A DNA stretch of 64,000 bases from the NCBI RefSeq assembly GCF_009725205.1, contig NZ_WNZY01000025.1, positions 1-64,000 of the forward strand. Reading direction: 5' to 3'. Positions 36,528-45,844 of this stretch are shown piece by piece. The translations under genes and the position numbers were made by a program. The first letter of the stretch is position 1. Every line of letters begins with the position of its first letter. The notes beneath the pieces were generated by a model that was not told the origin of the DNA, made no database searches, and worked only from the letters and a program-made list of their open reading frames with translations. The stretch is from Paenibacillus timonensis (GTDB lineage: Bacteria; Bacillota; Bacilli; Paenibacillales; Paenibacillaceae).

Positions 36528-36875
36528 CTACTTTTTGTCCACCTGCACCAATGTGACTTGTTTGACGGAGAACGTCCCTGCCAGCTTGTCCTCGGGGATC
36601 ACGTTCAGCTTCAAGAGTCCGGCTACCTTTTGCGCGTCCGCTTTGGAAATCAACCGCCATACTTCGGGATCCGGTAGCGCTTCGTAGAGTTTATGATCAT
36701 CGTACTCCTTTCGTTCCTGATGGATCGTTCTGACCCGATAGCCGTCCACGTCCAGTTCCGAGATACCTTGCTCCCGAAAATGATCCAAAATATCCCCGCG
36801 CAAAGCGGCAAGCTCCTGCTCCGTTTCTTTCTGCAGCTGCTTCAGTTCATAATAGCGATGCACTTTCTGATCCAT
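36528..36875 (-). CDS. Hypothetical coiled-coil protein
   Basis: 115 aa, not recognised. A charged helix (residues ~1-45, VHRYYELKQLQKETEQELAA) likely forms a coiled coil, followed by a compact alpha/beta part (LDVDGYRVRTIHQERKEYDD). Clear RBS AAGGAG before ATG 36875. No signal peptide or membrane segment. It converges with the AraC gene. Confidence 0.65.
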   Translation of the reverse strand: MDQKVHRYYELKQLQKETEQELAALRGDILDHFREQGISELDVDGYRVRTIHQERKEYDDHKLYEALPDPEVWRLISKADAQKVAGLLKLNVIPEDKLAGTFSVKQVTLVQVDKK

Positions 36876-36919
36876 TTAACCACGCTCCTTCAGTGAGTTC
36901 GAAACCTACCTGATGTATA

Positions 36920-36960
36920 TGAAAACCGCCGTCGGCATCATGCGCGCCAACGGCGGTTCG
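36920..36960 (-). terminator. Terminator of the S8 protease gene
   Basis: AACCGCCGT (36924-36932) pairs with ACGGCGGTT (36950-36958); on the minus strand it is followed by TT and an AT-rich tract, directly behind the protease stop. Confidence 0.65.
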
Positions 36961-36968
36961 AAAGAAAC

Positions 36969-39900
36969 TTATTTCGTAAAGTCCTTGAAGATCCGGTAAA
37001 CGACGACGGCTGCTTCAGCTCGGGTCGTCAGCAATTCGGCTTCGAAGCGGTTCCCCGCTTTGCCTTTCATGATGCCAAGGCCCGTGACTTTGGCTACCGC
37101 CTCGGCGGACCAGGCCGGAATGTGGGCTTGATCGGCAAAGCCGGCAAGCTCCCCGGCTGCCCCCACAGATTGGCCCAATGCCTCCAGCGCCTTGGACAAG
37201 ACCACTGCCATTTCGCCGCGGGTAATCGGGCGATCCGGCGCGAAGATGCCGCTGGCGTAACCGCTGATCAGACCTCGGGAAGTCGCAATTTTCACAGCCT
37301 CTTCGTACCAGCTGCCTGCAGGAACGTCACTGAAACTTACCGCGCTAACTGCATTAGGATCGGCCTTCAGTTCCAGCGCCCGTACCAGCATGGATACGAA
37401 CTCAGCCCGGGTGACTTGGGTTTCGGGATGGAAGTTGCCGTCGACGGAGCCGGCAAGAATGTCCTTCGACGCCAGAATTTCGATGGCATCCACCGCCCAT
37501 GCGAATTTCGCTGGGGTGACATCGGTAAAGGTAACGTTCTTGGCCAGGTAGATATAACGGCTAAACCCGTACAGGTTGGCAACCACCTTCCCATCCTTCA
37601 ATCGTCCAAAGAATTGGTCTAATTCGCCTTTGTCTCCCAGTTTAAACAAGCTGATTTTTTCCCCTTTAATAGTCCCGGGGTTCAATGCTGTAAGTGGCAT
37701 CGCCGCTTCGGCTGGTTTGCTGAGCGTGACAGGGTCCAGCGGTTTCCCGTCTTTCGTCAAAATGTTGATATCATAATAGATTCCAAACGGTTGAATCCCC
37801 GCCGCCAGCTTCAAGCCTTCCAGCAGCTTCTTCGTATCTTCCTCGGTCGCCGGCGTGACTTGAACGTAAGCGGCCTCCGACGAAGTAATTGCGCCTGCGG
37901 GAATCGTCAGCGTAAACCCGTTCGGCAGCTTCACGACCGTAGGCTCGCCTGCCTTGATGGCTACGGCATCCTTAGGGATTGCCGGTGGAGCAGGTGGAGT
38001 AGGCGTCGTTGTTGGCGTAGAAGTGGAACCGCCGCTGCTCGATCCTCCCCCGCCGCTGCCGCCGCCATTGCCTCCTCCGCCTCCGTTGTTAGGCGGGTCT
38101 GCTGGAGTGACCGTGACGGTCACGTGTCCCACCAAACCTTGGTAGATCACGTCGATGGAGGTTGAGCCGGCCTTCACAGCCGAGATTAAACCTGTACTTG
38201 AAACGGTAGCAATCTGCGGATTTTTCGATTCGTAAACCGCATCTGTCACGGTTGTTTCGTTACCTTCCACATCCTTATACGTAACCGTTAACTGAGTGCT
38301 GGTTCCGGCTTTCAGGGACAAGGAAGCTGGCGTGACGGTCAACTCACCGCCGGTGACGGACACGAATAAATTTTTAAAAAGGTTATTATAACTGATTTTA
38401 ATCCCTGTTTTCCCCACCACTTTCCCTAACACGCTTCCATCAGTTATCTCGGCTACTTGCGGGTCCGTGATGACGTAATTCGCCAATTCCGTTACATCCA
38501 TTTCCGTCCCGTCCACCGCCCTGTAGGTTACGGTAATTGCTTGACTCTCGCCTACCTGAAGCGTTAAGTCCTCCGGATTAATGATTAGTTCCGGATACTC
38601 TTCGCCTCCAGTAGTTACGATCACGGAGACGGACTTGGTGAGGCCTTCGTGCTCGACCTCAATCGTTGTCGTTCCGGCCGCTACCCCGGTCACGTTACCG
38701 TTGGTAACTGTTGCGATGGTTGGATCCATCACGCGATATTCCGCAACTGCCGTTACATCGCTTTCCGTTCCGTCTACCGCTTTATAGGTGACGGCGAGCG
38801 TTTGGCTCTCGCCGGCTTGAAGCGTCAGCGTTTCCGGGTTCACCCGAAGCTCTGCCTGCTCTTCGCCGCCTTCGGGGGTGACGGTCACGGTTACGGTTCT
38901 TGAGAGACCTCCGAACACAACCTCAATCGTTGTCGTTCCGGCTGCTACCCCGGTCACGTTACCTTTGGTAACTGTTGCGATGGTTGGATCTACCACGCGA
39001 TATTCCGCGGCTGCCGTTACATCGCTTTCCGTTCCGTCTATCGCTTTATAGGTAACGGCGAGCGCTTGGCTCTCGCCGGCTTGAAGTGTCAACGTTTCCG
39101 AGCTCACTCGAAGTTCCGCCTGCTCTTCGCCGCTTTCAGCGGTCACTGTGACGGCAACGGTCTTAGTCAGGCCTTCGTGCTCGACCTCGATCGTCGTCGT
39201 TCCGGCCGCTAGGCCCGTCACGTTCCCGGCATTCACTTCAACTATCGCCGGATCCGTTACACGATAAATTGCTGCTGTGGTTACATCGCTTTCCGTACCG
39301 TCTACCGTCTTATAGGTGACAGCGAGCGCTTGGCTCTCGCCGGCTTGAAGTGTCAGCGTTTCCGGGCTCACTCGAAGCTCCGCCTGCTCTTCGCCGCCTT
39401 CGGCGGTGACGGTCACGGTTACGGTTCTTGAGAGACCTTCATGCACAACCTCAATCGTTGTCGTACCTTCCGCTACCCCGGTCACGTTGCCGTTGGTAAC
39501 TGTTGCGAGGGTTGGATCCGCCACACGATATTCCGCTGCTGCCGTTGCATCGCTTTCCGTTCCGTCCGCCGCTTTATAGGTGACGGCCAGCGCCTGGCTC
39601 TCGCCTACATGCAGCGTCAGACTCTCCGGGCTTACCCGTAGTTCCGGCTGTGTAACGTGGTTGTACTCCACAACATGAGCCGGATCCCAATACCCATTCC
39701 CGGCCAAGTCATAGACGTAAACCTCGTAATAATTGTCTCCAGGTAAAACCGGAACATCGATTTTGAAGTTCCCTTGATTATCGATAGTCCCTATGCTTGT
39801 TTCAACCTCGCCAAATGCGTTCAAATACAGCGCTTCGACGCCAATCACAACGTCCATATCCAGTCCGCCGGCGGTGACCAGATAATTGATCAGCATATCC

Positions 39901-42704
39901 TCTGTAACTTCGCCGTAAATGACCCCGGTTTGACCGGTGCTCTTCACTTTTAATGCCGGCTCGTTAAGCTTGGATACCGGTGCTGAGGTGTCAACGAAGA
40001 ACACGTAGGCTGAATCTTCTGATGGAACGGAATCGAACATGGACGTGCCGGTATAAGGGACCAGCAGGTATTCTCCATCGGGAAGCGCTACTTCCTCGTC
40101 AAATTCATCAAGAATCCTTCCATCCCATCCGCTTAACGTGTAGCTGTCAGGACTAACCCCTCCATCCGTTTGGAAGACCACGCCTAGCCAAGTTCCATCG
40201 ATATCATGCACTTCCAACGAAAAATACTCGGCATATTCGTTCACCGTAAACGAGATATCCGTGGTATCAAACAGCTCATCGTCGTTCGGCGAGATCGGAT
40301 TGTTCGACAGTTCTACGTCCGTCACAACATCCTGCTGCGGTGTATCGCCGACATAAACCGCTACCGGTAGTTTGATCTCATGCCCGGTCGTCGTCTCCGT
40401 CAAAATCACTTCGCCTTCGTATCGCTGGTTTGCCGCTTCTTCCGGCACCGCAACCTCGACGTCGAAGCCGGTTTCCCCGCCCGCGCTTAACGCTGCTTCA
40501 GAAGCAGACAGTGTCAGGTCTATCGGTGAATTCCCATACCACTGCGAGCGAATCGCGTAATTCGAGGACTCGCCGGCAATGTCTTTGACGATCACATGTT
40601 GTTCGGCAGAGAAGCCGTTACCGACGTACCCAAACGACAAGCTGCCCGTATAAAAAGTTTCCGGGGCCTCCCCATCAACGTAAGGCGTCGAATCCTCCAC
40701 CATCGCTACCGCTTTGGCCTCGAGCACCTGATCCAGCGCGATCCGTCCGGCTCCCTGATCCATATGCGTATAGCGGTCACCGTTTCGATCGTTTAACTTC
40801 ACAGTATTATTCATGAATAACGACTTGATTTCATAAGGCGTCAAGTTTGGATATTTCTGCGCTGCAAGTGCCGCCGCGCCCGTAACATGCGGTGCGGCCA
40901 TGCTGGTGCCGTTTTGGGCGGCATACCAATCCTCATATTCCGGTACGCTGGAGCGGATGCTCATCCCCGGCGCGGAAATATCTGGTTTGATGTCATATCC
41001 CGGTTTGGCCGGTCCACGCGAGCTGAATCCTGCCATAATATCTTCTTCTATCGTCGAACTGAACTCGGCGGACAACTCCTGCGCTTGCAGAGCGGTCCGA
41101 ATTCGTTCTCCATAAACCCCGGAAAGGGCGTACACCGGGATGTTAATCTCCACGTTCCCCAACGTCCCGCTTTCCAATGCTTCTGGCGCATTGTTAAACA
41201 CAATTGCAGCCACGGCGCCTGAAGCTTGGGCGTTCAGGGCTTTATCCGCAAAGGAGATTTCGCCGCGTTTGATGAAGGCAATTTTACCGGTTAAATCCTT
41301 ACCCGTATAATCTCCCGGCTTGCCTAACCCGACATCGACCAGCGGGTAAGAATCCGTCAAATTCTCGATTCCCGCGGACTTATCGAACGTCTCCATAAAG
41401 AAGCCTTCCTCGCCCATCGCCGCAATCTGCATGATCGGCGTGACGAGCGGCGGCTTGGAGGCGCCGACGGTAATTGCTAACTCCGAAGTGCCCGGATCAC
41501 TAACGGTAGCAGACCCAGGTCCGGAGTTGCCACTGGAGACGACGGCCACAACGCCCGCTTTCATCGCATTGTTGACCGCAATCGAATCGGCGGAGCGCTG
41601 GTTATTGGTCTCCGAACCCAGCGACAAGTTAATGACGTCCATTCCGTCCTCCACGGCCCGCTCGATTCCGGCGATCACGTCCTCCGTCGAACCGCTGCCG
41701 TAAGGCCCCAACACCTTATAAGCGTAAACCTCCGCTTCCGGCGCAACCCCTTTAACACCAGCCAGATCGTCCTTACCGATGCCGCGTCCGGCTACGATGC
41801 CCGACACATGGCTGCCGTGCGAGGTATAGTAAGGTCTACCGTCTGAGTTGAATTCGGGTTGTCCCGAACTCAAGAAATCATCGTAAGTCGTTTCATAGGG
41901 ATCATTATCCTCGTTGACGAAGTCATATCCCCAATATCCGTCAGGAATGGCTTCCGCCAAATCGGGATGGTCCTTGGCTGCGCCGGTATCGATCACGCCG
42001 ACCTTAATGCCTTGGCCTTCGGTCCCTTCCTCCCAGAACGACCCGCTGCCGATGAATGACACGCTGTCCAACGGTGCGGCCGGAACCTCTTCTGCCTCGG
42101 TTGCATAAACCGTCTCATTCGGGTATATCGCCTTGACGCCCGGAAGCTTCAGCAGGCTTTCCACCTCGTTAGCGGGAATCGTCAACGAATACCCATTGAA
42201 AATATGTTCGTATTCGCGGTGAATGTTCGCCTTCAGCTTACTAACCGCTTGCGTCTTGAACGTTTGCTGTTGCAAATCGATCGCTTTTCTGTGGGAGCTC
42301 AGCGACTGGCTCGAACGCGCTTTGCTCTGCGAAACTTCAAACACCTTCAAAGGTGCTTCCTGCAGCTCGACGATCACCGTCGTTGGTTCGCTGCCATCCG
42401 TAAGCGGCACGAAGTTTTGGGGCTGAACCGCAGACGCCTCGGCATCCCGGCGCTCCAGAGTTAATCCGTTGTCCACAGCGGAGGACTGCCCGGAAACTTG
42501 CCGTTTCTCTCTACCGCTGAGCTGAACCCTCGCGGCCTGATCCCGCAGCACTTCCTGGGTCACTACATCTTGATTCAGCCGGGGAATGCCTTCCCTCCTT
42601 CCGTCGGCTCCCGCCAAAGCGCCGCCTTCCGCTCCCGCCATCGGCAGCAGCAGCGTAAACGCCAGGATGAAGCTTAAGATTCCTGCGACGACTCTCTTGC
42701 TCAA
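36969..42704 (-). CDS. Giant S-layer-anchored subtilisin-like serine protease
   Basis: 1911-aa secreted protease. Signal peptide 1-27; I9-type propeptide ~105-205; S8 domain ~220-635 with the catalytic triad Asp in GVIDTG (~239), His in SHGSHVSG (~296) and Ser in NGTSMAAPHVTG (~601); a PA domain inserted at ~455-540. Fn3-like regions follow, then six bacterial Ig-like repeats of about 88 aa (four nearly identical), a Gly/Ser/Pro linker, a ZU5-like beta domain and three SLH domains at the C-terminus. The SLH domains anchor it to the cell wall. Start TTG 42704 is preferred because GAGGGAG lies 7 bases upstream and it begins the signal peptide exactly; ATGs at 42737 and 42728 add a charged tail. 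Confidence 0.9.
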   Translation of the reverse strand: MSKRVVAGILSFILAFTLLLPMAGAEGGALAGADGRREGIPRLNQDVVTQEVLRDQAARVQLSGREKRQVSGQSSAVDNGLTLERRDAEASAVQPQNFVPLTDGSEPTTVIVELQEAPLKVFEVSQSKARSSQSLSSHRKAIDLQQQTFKTQAVSKLKANIHREYEHIFNGYSLTIPANEVESLLKLPGVKAIYPNETVYATEAEEVPAAPLDSVSFIGSGSFWEEGTEGQGIKVGVIDTGAAKDHPDLAEAIPDGYWGYDFVNEDNDPYETTYDDFLSSGQPEFNSDGRPYYTSHGSHVSGIVAGRGIGKDDLAGVKGVAPEAEVYAYKVLGPYGSGSTEDVIAGIERAVEDGMDVINLSLGSETNNQRSADSIAVNNAMKAGVVAVVSSGNSGPGSATVSDPGTSELAITVGASKPPLVTPIMQIAAMGEEGFFMETFDKSAGIENLTDSYPLVDVGLGKPGDYTGKDLTGKIAFIKRGEISFADKALNAQASGAVAAIVFNNAPEALESGTLGNVEINIPVYALSGVYGERIRTALQAQELSAEFSSTIEEDIMAGFSSRGPAKPGYDIKPDISAPGMSIRSSVPEYEDWYAAQNGTSMAAPHVTGAAALAAQKYPNLTPYEIKSLFMNNTVKLNDRNGDRYTHMDQGAGRIALDQVLEAKAVAMVEDSTPYVDGEAPETFYTGSLSFGYVGNGFSAEQHVIVKDIAGESSNYAIRSQWYGNSPIDLTLSASEAALSAGGETGFDVEVAVPEEAANQRYEGEVILTETTTGHEIKLPVAVYVGDTPQQDVVTDVELSNNPISPNDDELFDTTDISFTVNEYAEYFSLEVHDIDGTWLGVVFQTDGGVSPDSYTLSGWDGRILDEFDEEVALPDGEYLLVPYTGTSMFDSVPSEDSAYVFFVDTSAPVSKLNEPALKVKSTGQTGVIYGEVTEDMLINYLVTAGGLDMDVVIGVEALYLNAFGEVETSIGTIDNQGNFKIDVPVLPGDNYYEVYVYDLAGNGYWDPAHVVEYNHVTQPELRVSPESLTLHVGESQALAVTYKAADGTESDATAAAEYRVADPTLATVTNGNVTGVAEGTTTIEVVHEGLSRTVTVTVTAEGGEEQAELRVSPETLTLQAGESQALAVTYKTVDGTESDVTTAAIYRVTDPAIVEVNAGNVTGLAAGTTTIEVEHEGLTKTVAVTVTAESGEEQAELRVSSETLTLQAGESQALAVTYKAIDGTESDVTAAAEYRVVDPTIATVTKGNVTGVAAGTTTIEVVFGGLSRTVTVTVTPEGGEEQAELRVNPETLTLQAGESQTLAVTYKAVDGTESDVTAVAEYRVMDPTIATVTNGNVTGVAAGTTTIEVEHEGLTKSVSVIVTTGGEEYPELIINPEDLTLQVGESQAITVTYRAVDGTEMDVTELANYVITDPQVAEITDGSVLGKVVGKTGIKISYNNLFKNLFVSVTGGELTVTPASLSLKAGTSTQLTVTYKDVEGNETTVTDAVYESKNPQIATVSSTGLISAVKAGSTSIDVIYQGLVGHVTVTVTPADPPNNGGGGGNGGGSGGGGSSSGGSTSTPTTTPTPPAPPAIPKDAVAIKAGEPTVVKLPNGFTLTIPAGAITSSEAAYVQVTPATEEDTKKLLEGLKLAAGIQPFGIYYDINILTKDGKPLDPVTLSKPAEAAMPLTALNPGTIKGEKISLFKLGDKGELDQFFGRLKDGKVVANLYGFSRYIYLAKNVTFTDVTPAKFAWAVDAIEILASKDILAGSVDGNFHPETQVTRAEFVSMLVRALELKADPNAVSAVSFSDVPAGSWYEEAVKIATSRGLISGYASGIFAPDRPITRGEMAVVLSKALEALGQSVGAAGELAGFADQAHIPAWSAEAVAKVTGLGIMKGKAGNRFEAELLTTRAEAAVVVYRIFKDFTK
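38589..39644 (-). repeat. Four tandem 264-bp repeats in the protease gene
   Basis: The 88-codon Ig-like unit (ELRVSPESLTLHVGESQALA ... ) recurs with a 264-bp period, e.g. GCCTGCTCTTCGCCG at 38854, 39118 and 39382. Protein-level differences between units are few, pointing to recent duplication; two more diverged units lie beyond 38589. Confidence 0.85.
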
Positions 42705-42823
42705 ACTCTCATCTCCCTCACCATTCATAGTTTTCAAGGAGCCTATACAAGCTGATACCTTTATATCTATTGGTGAGGTTTCAATATATTCCCATTCTCA
42801 TGGTAAGAAAGCATAATAAGGAT

Positions 42824-42857
42824 AAAAAAATACGCCTACCCATTTAAGGTAAGCGCA
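42824..42857 (-). terminator. Terminator of the ferredoxin-NADP reductase gene
   Basis: On the minus strand GCGCTTACC, a short loop and GGGTAGGCGTA, then T7, 21 bp behind the stop. Confidence 0.75.
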
Positions 42858-42877
42858 TCCATATCAAGTAGATTCGG

Positions 42878-43936
42878 TCAATCTGCCAGTGCGGCAAACA
42901 GCTGCTTCTTCAGTTCCCGATTTTTCTCCACGAAGAGATCATTATGCGAAGAGACCATCCCGTAAGCCTCTGCCTCGGGGGTGATATACTGTTTGGCCCG
43001 GTTTACGGCATTGGCTGCATCCTGGAAAGCCCCGGCGATCAAATGCAGCTTGCCCTCATAAGCCAAGATATCCCCGGCTGCAAAAATCCCCTCCACCGAA
43101 GTTTCACTCAGGGGAGTTCCGGCGACCCCGTACTCGTTAGCCATGTTCATCTGAATTTCGCTATTGTCCAGCAACGCTTTATCCCGTTCATATCCATGAC
43201 TCACGACGACCTCATCGATTTCCAGTTCGACGATGGAGCCATCCTCATGATTTTGAATCCAGACGCTGTGGATCGTCTCCCCGCCCTTGGCCCCGGTCAA
43301 TTTCACAATCGACGTGTTCAGCAGGCAAGCCACATTATTCCTCAACAGCTTCGATATCTCTGCCTCGTGGCCTTTCAGCGCTTCCTTACGATAAGTCAAA
43401 TACACTTTCTTCGCAATCGGAGCCAGCTCGTTCGCCCAATCGATTGCCGTGTTCCCTCCGCCTGAAATCAGCACGGTTTTCCCTTTGAACCGGCCCAGCG
43501 ATTTCACCGTATAATGGAGGTTCGTCACTTCAAACCGTTCGGCCCCTTCGATTTCGAGCTTCGTGGGTTTCAGGATCCCGCCTCCAATGGCAAGGATGAT
43601 CGTCTTGGAATAATGTACGGTGCCTGATGCGGTGTGCAGTGTGAACGTACAATCTGCGTTTTGAGAAATCGACGTCACCTTCTCACCAAGCACGACTTCC
43701 GGCTGGAACGTCAATCCCTGCTGGATCAACTGTTGAATCAGCTGTTCCCCGGTAACCGGCGTCAGGCCGCCGATGTCCCAGATCATTTTCTCCGGATATA
43801 CATTCACCTTGCCGCCGAGAAAAGGCTGATATTCAATCAGCTTCGTTCTCATCTCGCGCAAGCCGCTGTAGAAGGCGGAATATAAACCTGCAGGTCCTCC
43901 TCCGATAATCGTGACATCAAACACGGTTTGTTCCAT
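42878..43936 (-). CDS. Ferredoxin/flavodoxin--NADP reductase, thioredoxin-reductase-like (YumC/YcgT type)
   Basis: 352-aa FAD/NADPH flavoprotein. FAD motif GGGPAGLYSAFYSGLREM near residue 12; NADPH motif ISGGGNTAIDWANEL near 160; C-terminal FAD motif GIFAAGDI. The redox CxxC of thioredoxin reductase is absent, which defines the FNR type. It supplies reduced ferredoxin or flavodoxin electrons, for example to iron release or heme degradation. A Fur-box-like site overlaps the predicted promoter, which favours a YcgT-like iron-regulated role. Confidence 0.88.
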   Translation of the reverse strand: MEQTVFDVTIIGGGPAGLYSAFYSGLREMRTKLIEYQPFLGGKVNVYPEKMIWDIGGLTPVTGEQLIQQLIQQGLTFQPEVVLGEKVTSISQNADCTFTLHTASGTVHYSKTIILAIGGGILKPTKLEIEGAERFEVTNLHYTVKSLGRFKGKTVLISGGGNTAIDWANELAPIAKKVYLTYRKEALKGHEAEISKLLRNNVACLLNTSIVKLTGAKGGETIHSVWIQNHEDGSIVELEIDEVVVSHGYERDKALLDNSEIQMNMANEYGVAGTPLSETSVEGIFAAGDILAYEGKLHLIAGAFQDAANAVNRAKQYITPEAEAYGMVSSHNDLFVEKNRELKKQLFAALAD

Positions 43937-43968
43937 CGTCGCAACCTCTCCTTTTGCTCACATAAGGA

Positions 43969-43982
43969 AGTGAAATTTCACT
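43969..43982. promoter_or_regulatory. 14-bp perfect palindrome upstream of the reductase
   Basis: AGTGAAATTTCACT; its 12-bp core GTGAAATTTCAC is identical to the core of the palindrome at 12473-12490. Located between the predicted -10 and the RBS. Confidence 0.4.
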
Positions 43983-43993
43983 AGGATGGAACC

Positions 43994-44022
43994 ATCGTAT
44001 CATATCTAATTGAGAATGAAAA
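43994..44022 (-). promoter_or_regulatory. Candidate promoter of the ferredoxin-NADP reductase
   Basis: TTTTCA (44017-44022), 17-bp spacer, TACGAT (43994-43999); each hexamer matches the consensus at four positions. Confidence 0.4.
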
Positions 44023-44030
44023 TCATTATT
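44012..44030. promoter_or_regulatory. Fur-box-like site
   Basis: GAGAATGAAAATCATTATT matches 16 of 19 positions of the classical Fur box and overlaps the -35 region of the reductase promoter. Confidence 0.65.
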
Positions 44031-44065
44031 ATTGGAAAAATACACCTGGAACCGTCGATTCGATC

Positions 44066-44767
44066 TTAACTAAAAAGCGAATCCTTCTCCGGCTGCGACT
44101 GGCTGCCGCGGATAAAATATTCATAGCGGCCAAAGTTCCGCAGCGCTTTGTCATCCCGTTGCCATACCCATTCCATCAGCTCCGATTGGCAGCGGTGAGC
44201 GCGGAAGGCAGCCAGTTTAGCCTTCAAATGCTCTTGTACATCCACGCGGGCGATGTCGCCTGCGGTATAGCCGTACTTGTCCGGCTGCAGCATCATGTCA
44301 CCGAAGGAAACAAAATACAGCGCACCTTGCTTATACCGGCGAAACGCTGCCGTCGTCGCTTTACCGATCGCGCAGTGGTCCGGGTGTCCACCCAATGTTT
44401 CGTGGAACGTGAGTACCACTTCGGGCTGGAGCTCCCTCATCAGTTCCTCGATCCGTCCGATGAGCAGTTTCTCGTTGATGAACTCGACCGTTTTATCGCG
44501 GATATCGAGAAATTTCAATTCGTATACGCCCAAATGGTCGCACGCCTGACGCAACTCGATTTCGCGGGCTGCCGCCAGCGTCTCCCGGTTTAAATAGGGC
44601 GGATTCCCCATCCGCCGCCCCATTTCGCCGCGGGTTGCACTCACCACCGTGACCTCCACACCTTCGGCGGCGTATTTGGCTAACGTACCTCCGCAAATAA
44701 ACGACTCGTCGTCAGGATGGGCAAACACCGCCAGCAACTTGCGTCCCATAGTATGTTGTGTATTCAT
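44066..44767 (-). CDS. bshB2: Bacillithiol biosynthesis deacetylase BshB2
   Basis: 233-aa zinc-dependent LmbE-like N-deacetylase that converts GlcNAc-malate to GlcN-malate in bacillithiol synthesis. The metal motif AHPDDE (residues ~16-21) and the His motif GHPDH are present. Its start overlaps the stop of the upstream yojF gene by 4 bases; yojF-bshB2 (yojG) is a conserved Bacillus pair. The 3' end faces the Fur-box region. Confidence 0.93.
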   Translation of the reverse strand: MNTQHTMGRKLLAVFAHPDDESFICGGTLAKYAAEGVEVTVVSATRGEMGRRMGNPPYLNRETLAAAREIELRQACDHLGVYELKFLDIRDKTVEFINEKLLIGRIEELMRELQPEVVLTFHETLGGHPDHCAIGKATTAAFRRYKQGALYFVSFGDMMLQPDKYGYTAGDIARVDVQEHLKAKLAAFRAHRCQSELMEWVWQRDDKALRNFGRYEYFIRGSQSQPEKDSLFS

Positions 44768-45075
44768 TCCGGAAACGGCTCCCTTCCCAAATGCAGTGCA
44801 ACGTCCATACGTCCCTTGTCGTCAAAGCCCTCTAGCAGGAGACGTCCTTGATCGTCAAGCTCTAAATGGGTCAGCCCTTCGATGCGCAGCCAACCCTGGC
44901 CGTCAAATCGCAATGCCGCCCGGTAAGGTCCTTCCCCGGCAATAAAGGCGTCGGTCAGGTTCACCTTGAAATTACGGACAAACAGATACGATGTAGCTTC
45001 ACTATGCAGATACACGTCCGATCCGACAAAAGCATTCAGCAGATCTTCCGCATGTTTCTTCTCAATGAGATTCAT
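44764..45075 (-). CDS. yojF: YojF family protein (DUF1806)
   Basis: 103-aa cytoplasmic beta-rich protein of unknown biochemical role (HSEATSYLFVRNFKVNLTDA, then IAGEGPYRAALRFDGQGWLR). Always next to bshB2 in bacilli and overlapping it here by ATGA, so a role with the deacetylase is likely. Confidence 0.85.
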   Translation of the reverse strand: MNLIEKKHAEDLLNAFVGSDVYLHSEATSYLFVRNFKVNLTDAFIAGEGPYRAALRFDGQGWLRIEGLTHLELDDQGRLLLEGFDDKGRMDVALHLGREPFPE

Positions 45076-45171
45076 GTGGGCACGCAGTCCTTTTCGTAGT
45101 AATTTGGGCTATCGAAATCACAGTAACTATTATACGCTCAGGGTCTGGTTGCACAAGTGACTTTTCCCCGG

Positions 45172-45200
45172 TTGACAATCCCCTTTAAATTGATTATTAT
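45172..45200 (+). promoter_or_regulatory. Promoter of the HesB-like gene
   Basis: Perfect TTGACA (45172-45177), 17-bp spacer, TATTAT (45195-45200), 57 bp upstream of the start codon. Confidence 0.75.
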
Positions 45201-45256
45201 TAAATTGTAAACAATATAATTTTATGAAATTTAAAATACAAAGGATGTGTGTCGGA

Positions 45257-45601
45257 ATGAGAGTAGACATGACGAATGATACGAAAGTGAAGCTGCAACA
45301 AACTCTGGGCGACCGGCCTGGATACTTCAAGCTGATCGGTGAATCGGAAGGGTGCAGCGCAGCCGGCGTTTATTCGCTGCATCTGATCAGCGAGCCGCTC
45401 CCCACCGACATCGCGTTTGAATCGGGCGGCTTCACCTTCTTGGTGGATCGCCAGCAGGAAATTTTGTTCGATGACGTGATGCGGTTGCTTGCCCATGACC
45501 CCTTCCCAACTTATCGTTTAAGCAGCGATTCGATGTTATACAGCAACAATGTCGTGCTGAAAGACAAACGCGTCGCCGCTCCTAGCGAAACCGTTCGCTA
45601 A
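45257..45601 (+). CDS. HesB/IscA-superfamily Fe-S biogenesis-like protein
   Basis: 114-aa Fe-S_biosyn-fold protein (KLIGESEGCSAAGVYSLHLI, then FTFLVDRQQEILFDDVMRL). Only one Cys, in EGCSAAG, occupies the usual metal-ligand region; the C-terminal CxC of canonical A-type carriers is missing, as in the YneR/YqkB-type Firmicute proteins. ATG 45257 has AAAGGATG upstream. Divergent from yojF-bshB2. Confidence 0.75.
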   Translation: MRVDMTNDTKVKLQQTLGDRPGYFKLIGESEGCSAAGVYSLHLISEPLPTDIAFESGGFTFLVDRQQEILFDDVMRLLAHDPFPTYRLSSDSMLYSNNVVLKDKRVAAPSETVR

Positions 45602-45632
45602 CTCTAAGATGTTCCTATTCCTTTCCGCTTTC

Positions 45633-45664
45633 GGCTGCCGGGATTCATGACCCGGCGGCCTTTT
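45633..45664 (+). terminator. Terminator of the HesB-like gene
   Basis: GGCTGCCGGG, 8-base loop, CCCGGCGGCC, then TTTT. Confidence 0.75.
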
Positions 45665-45844
45665 GGCTATTCTCCCCGGGCTCTCTCTTCCGCTCTTGAA
45701 ACCATCGTCCTTCTATGTCACAATGATGGGGGCATCCAGGCACCCATAACGTCCAGTCCGTATGGATTGTTGCTTCTATCCGATTACATAGCTGCCCGGG
45801 TGACCCGTTCATCTATACCTATTCAACTGAGGAGGATCCGACTA

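Noticed and set aside
39441-39641. Open frames on the plus strand within the Ig-repeat region considered as genes
   Set aside because: They recur with the 264-bp repeat period and are antisense shadows of the protease repeats.
38589-39644. 264-bp periodic repeats considered as a CRISPR-like array
   Set aside because: Units are contiguous coding repeats without unique spacers.
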